64,000 bases of DNA, taken from NCBI RefSeq assembly GCF_003240585.1, contig NZ_PCDP01000069.1, forward strand, positions 79,838 to 143,837. The letters run 5' to 3'. Position numbers and translations under genes: made by a program. This document shows, piece by piece, positions 63,872 through 64,000 of this stretch (the first letter of the stretch is position 1; every line of letters starts with the position of its first letter). The notes under the pieces are model-generated. The model had not been told where the DNA came from and did no database searches. It saw only the letters and a list, made by a program, of their open reading frames with translations. This DNA comes from Arminella tubonensis (GTDB lineage Bacteria > Pseudomonadota > Alphaproteobacteria > Rhizobiales > Rhizobiaceae).

Positions 63872-64000
63872 CTAGTCGATTGATTCCAACACTTGGTGCC
63901 CACGTCTGACGGCTGCGATGATGTCGTCAGGGTCTGCTTTCCAGATGAACGGCTTCGGCTCTTCATTGTGCTCTTTGATAAAGCGGTTGATGGCTGCCTG
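63872..64000 (-). CDS. IS630-family transposase, C-terminal part (cut by window edge)
   Basis: The last 42 residues of a DDE transposase are readable on the minus strand, ending at TAG (63872-63874). KEHNEEPKPFIWKADPDDII and VRRGHQVLESID are typical of the C-terminus of IS630-family transposases. The rest of the element lies beyond the right edge. It overlaps, in another frame, the open end of the vWA fragment and is the likely cause of that gene's truncation. Confidence 0.78.
   Translation of the reverse strand, partial: QAAINRFIKEHNEEPKPFIWKADPDDIIAAVRRGHQVLESID

Noticed and set aside
1..64000. tRNA genes, prophage or defence island
   Set aside because: No tRNA-like TTCGANTC loops with acceptor stems, phage structural genes or defence gene sets were found by reading.

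Overview
The window looks like chromosomal DNA of an alphaproteobacterium of the Rhizobiaceae (Rhizobium, Agrobacterium or a close relative). The evidence is the high GC content, the compact glgP-glgB-glgC-glgA-pgm-glgX order, heterotetrameric soxBDAG, a split pntAA/pntAB/pntB transhydrogenase next to an aa3-oxidase subunit IV gene, RIME-type palindromic repeats, a probable alphaproteobacterial speF leader RNA and a CtrA-type site. The species cannot be fixed from the sequence alone. No tRNA, rRNA, CRISPR array or prophage was seen.

Layout. 0.1-13.4 kb is a sugar-catabolism block: a LacI regulator with xylB and xylA, a RelE/HigA-like toxin-antitoxin pair, a sugar ABC transporter (ATPase, permease, binding protein), a sugar-phosphate isomerase-like protein, a Gfo/Idh dehydrogenase, a GH1 beta-glucosidase and an FMN reductase. 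13.5-21.6 kb is mixed housekeeping and signalling: a GGDEF-EAL protein, TrhO, a CYTH/CHAD pair, KDPG aldolase, a DUF533 protein, an acetyltransferase with a coupled small membrane protein, and a hexapeptide acyltransferase. 21.6-30.3 kb holds a NicO metal transporter with a DUF1007 protein, a LysR regulator, ornithine decarboxylase behind a long structured leader, a COG0523 (CobW) metallochaperone coupled to a WD40 protein under a Zur-like site, a creatininase-family amidohydrolase and a MarR regulator. 30.4-34.6 kb has a second LacI regulator, a hydroxyacid dehydrogenase, a gamma-glutamyl-GABA hydrolase and an orphan TRAP binding protein. 34.9-46.1 kb carries a degenerate-GGDEF/EAL protein, a FeeM-like acyl synthase behind TTAA-N7-TTAA boxes, the cox IV-pnt cluster, a frameshifted HWE-type histidine kinase, an FAD oxidoreductase, a TPR lipoprotein and rpsU. 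46.4-52.1 kb is soxBDAG with a MaoC hydratase. 52.2-63.2 kb is the complete glycogen operon on the minus strand. The right edge holds a vWA-protein fragment abutting the 3' end of an IS630-family transposase gene.

Together the genes describe a heterotroph that imports and isomerises plant sugars, stores carbon as glycogen, oxidises sarcosine and balances NADPH by transhydrogenation. The most unusual items are: the WD40-COG0523 pair with a Zur-like operator; the speF-type leader with a possible arginine-rich upstream ORF; the FeeM-like gene behind clustered CtrA-like boxes; three very short ORFs, two of them overlapping the next start codon; the frameshifted kinase; and the IS junction at the right end. 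None of these is proven to be a new system; each is flagged with a decisive check.
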